This document shows positions 6,907-6,981 of a DNA stretch of 6,981 nucleotides, piece after piece. Origin of the DNA: Pseudomonadota bacterium. Its GTDB lineage: Bacteria > Pseudomonadota > Alphaproteobacteria > Micropepsales > Micropepsaceae. The notes under the pieces are model-generated. The model made no database searches. It was not told where the DNA came from and saw nothing but the letters and a program-made list of their open reading frames with translations. The DNA is taken from contig JAKAVI010000166.1 in the NCBI GenBank assembly GCA_021817355.1, forward strand, positions 1 through 6,981. The letters run 5' to 3'. The position numbers and the translations under genes are program-made. The first letter of the stretch is position 1. Every line of letters begins with the position of its first letter.

Positions 6907-6928
6907 GAGGCGCCCTTCCTGCCCGGGT
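6882..6928 (-). promoter_or_regulatory. 10-bp perfect inverted repeat ahead of the exoD region
   Basis: ACCCGGGCAG at 6882-6891 and CTGCCCGGGT at 6919-6928 are perfect complements separated by 27 bases. In the minus-strand transcript the loop would hold the ribosome binding site and ATG of the 19-codon frame. It has no T run after it, so it is not a standard terminator. It could be a protein-binding operator or an RNA hairpin that controls translation; the sequence alone cannot decide. Confidence 0.4.
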
Positions 6929-6981
6929 CGCGTCAGGGCCTCAGGCCCGGCTGCGCAGGCACGCAGGCCCGTGCACAAAAC
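6907..6981. other. Window edge with no supported gene
   Basis: The last 75 bases contain a short GC palindrome (GGGCCT at 6936-6941 and AGGCCC at 6943-6948) and no open frame that can be supported. A gene could begin beyond the window edge. Confidence 0.4.

Overview
The window is high-GC bacterial DNA, most likely from an alphaproteobacterium, probably Hyphomicrobiales/Rhizobiales. This rests on a malate synthase G, a small protein with the VPVDYFHYRxFRYTN signature I associate with that order, an ExoD-family protein, a DUF2147 protein and the GC-biased codon use. The genus cannot be fixed by reading alone.

Left part (1-2460): the 3' end of a small uncharacterised protein, then a strong GC hairpin that probably ends its transcript, then glcB, a complete malate synthase G with all catalytic residues present. 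The glcB leader can form a second GC hairpin. No other glyoxylate-cycle or glycolate gene lies in the window, so glcB looks like a single-gene unit.

Middle (2460-3873): a gene-poor stretch of about 1.4 kb. On the minus strand it holds what reads as the decayed C-terminal half of a PIN-domain (VapC-like) toxin. About 720 bp without a convincing gene follow, then a 59-residue conserved protein on the plus strand with a good ribosome binding site. This is the most accessory-looking part of the window.

Right part (3874-6981): an NhaA Na+/H+ antiporter on the minus strand, divergent from a secreted DUF2147 protein on the plus strand. The 358-bp gap between them contains two overlapping inverted repeats. 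DUF2147 then converges, with only 26 bp between stops, on a minus-strand ExoD-family membrane protein. Upstream of exoD are two tiny minus-strand reading frames. One overlaps the exoD start by 4 bp (GTGA); the other has its ribosome binding site and start codon inside a 10-bp perfect inverted repeat.

The genes do not form one pathway. NhaA, DUF2147 and ExoD all act at or beyond the membrane, but their alternating orientation argues for separate transcription. I found no convincing new multi-gene system, CRISPR array, tRNA, rRNA or intact mobile element. The points most worth a second look are the PIN remnant, the 59-residue orphan family, and the small frames and inverted repeat ahead of exoD.
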